From positions 85,697,021 through 85,761,020 of the forward strand of contig OY744605.1 of NCBI GenBank assembly GCA_963556255.1: a stretch of 64,000 bases of DNA, written 5' to 3'. Of this stretch, positions 63,285-64,000 are shown in pieces. This DNA is from Allolobophora icterica. Its lineage: Eukaryota > Annelida > Clitellata > Crassiclitellata > Lumbricidae. The translations under genes were made by a program, and so were the position numbers. Below the pieces are notes generated by a model. That model ran no database searches. It saw only the letters and a list, made by a program, of their open reading frames with translations, and was not told the DNA's origin. The stretch's first letter is position 1, and each line of letters opens with the position of its first letter.

Positions 63285-64000
63285 CTTCATCCTCAACAGA
63301 TTCAATGCTGCGATCTTCCTCCTCCTTCTTCCTTCTGTTCTCATCTTCATCCTCGTCCTCTTCCTCCTTCTCTGCTTCCCCCTCCACCTCCTCCTTTCGC
63401 TTCTCATCTTTGTCTTTCTTGTTTTCTCCTTCCTCCTTCCCGTCTTCCGTTCTATGCCTCTGCAACTCAGAAGATCCATCGTGCTCCAGCTGTTGTTTCT
63501 TCCCGCCACCGGCAGCCAGTGACTGAGTCAAGGTCAAAGTGGGCGAAGGTCCTTCATCGTCCCTGACCTCGGCCTTTTTTCCGATGACCTCCATCAGCTG
63601 CGTCAGCGTTCGGTCGATGTTCCCGACGTTCGTCAGCAGGACCTGCATCACTTCCGGTTCCGTGGCGTCCTGCTGCGAACAGCAGGCGATGTTGAGAAAG
63701 TTCCCACATCGACAATCTCTCTTCCTCTTCACCTTGAACTTATCCATAAAGCCTCCGAACATCCCTTTCTCCTTCGCCTGCTCCTCCTCCATCCGAGCCA
63801 GCTCCTTGAGTTCCTTCTGACGTTGGTCGGCCTTGACCTCACTGGCGGTCTTCTTGATCTCCCGGGTACCCCACGAAATGACGTGGAGATTGCAAAAGGC
63901 GTAAATCATGAGGATCATGTACATGGTCGGAATGGCAAGGAAGTAGACGAAGCCGTGGACGACGTTGAAGATCTCCTGAGGATGAAGAAGGCCGCCCAGG
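63285..64000 (-). CDS. CHS: Chitin synthase, exon (partial, continues past window)
   Basis: Open from the window edge to the donor GAAG/GTATTC. It encodes HPQEIFNVVHGFVYFLAIPT, a membrane segment MYMILMIYAFCNLHV, then SWGTREI, the highly conserved motif behind the transmembrane cluster that follows the catalytic domain. A coiled-coil, Lys/Glu-rich cytoplasmic region follows, then a CRCGNF..IACC cysteine cluster, a NVGNIDRTLTQLMEVI helix and a Glu/Lys/Asp-rich stretch. The catalytic EDR and QRRRW motifs would lie further upstream, beyond the window. The exon ends in phase 1, which matches the next exon. Confidence 0.88.

Noticed and set aside
63262..63820. Leu/Ser-rich plus-strand frames at the window end
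   Set aside because: Antisense of the Glu/Lys-rich chitin synthase exon.

Overview
The window is eukaryotic DNA, most likely from a marine invertebrate. It has split genes with GT-AG introns, tRNA-derived SINEs, long microsatellites, and a very high load of retrotransposons and DNA transposons. A chitin synthase gene rules out a mammal or bird. A Ty3-like element with integrase ahead of reverse transcriptase (the Gmr1-type order, first described from deuterostomes) is a weak hint to lineage. I cannot name the phylum.

Region by region. 0-32 kb has no host protein gene that I can support. It is a mosaic of microsatellites, two inverted copies of a piggyBac-type element with TTAA duplications, three hAT-type MITEs with perfect 8-bp target duplications, mariner-like relics, SINEs and LINE pieces. 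The LINE pieces include an intact 644-aa reverse transcriptase ORF. Running through this half, and absent to my eye from the rest, are 25 copies of a short module. Each is an ACACCTYTAA box followed, nearly always exactly 28 bp downstream, by a TATATA box. Some copies form divergent pairs. The layout resembles an snRNA-type (PSE plus TATA) promoter array and is the most intriguing unexplained signal here.

34.1-42.3 kb is a compact 8.2-kb Polinton/Maverick-type element with 44-bp terminal inverted repeats. It carries protein-primed DNA polymerase B, integrase, packaging-type ATPase, a zinc-ribbon/PLA2-like protein, a small zinc protein, a membrane protein and one unrecognised charged protein. 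I found no capsid or protease gene, and three of its enzymes have altered catalytic sites. 42.8-45.9 kb is a decayed CR1-like LINE split by a 256-bp non-autonomous Helitron whose ends are confirmed by the LINE reading frame.

47.9-55.6 kb appears to be one LTR element nested in another. The outer has 393-bp LTRs and a non-coding interior. The inner has 700-bp LTRs and one 1021-aa ORF in which integrase-core and reverse-transcriptase-core sequences are missing without a frame break. Both LTR pairs look identical within themselves, so both insertions look recent.

57.2-58.4 kb holds a probable small two-exon gene for an arginine-rich, protamine-like protein with an acidic N terminus. Its promoter has a perfect RFX X-box and two CCAAT boxes, and an inverted repeat begins exactly at the splice donor. 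60.1-64 kb is the 3' part of a chitin synthase gene on the minus strand (three exons, continuing past the window edge), convergent with the protamine-like gene.
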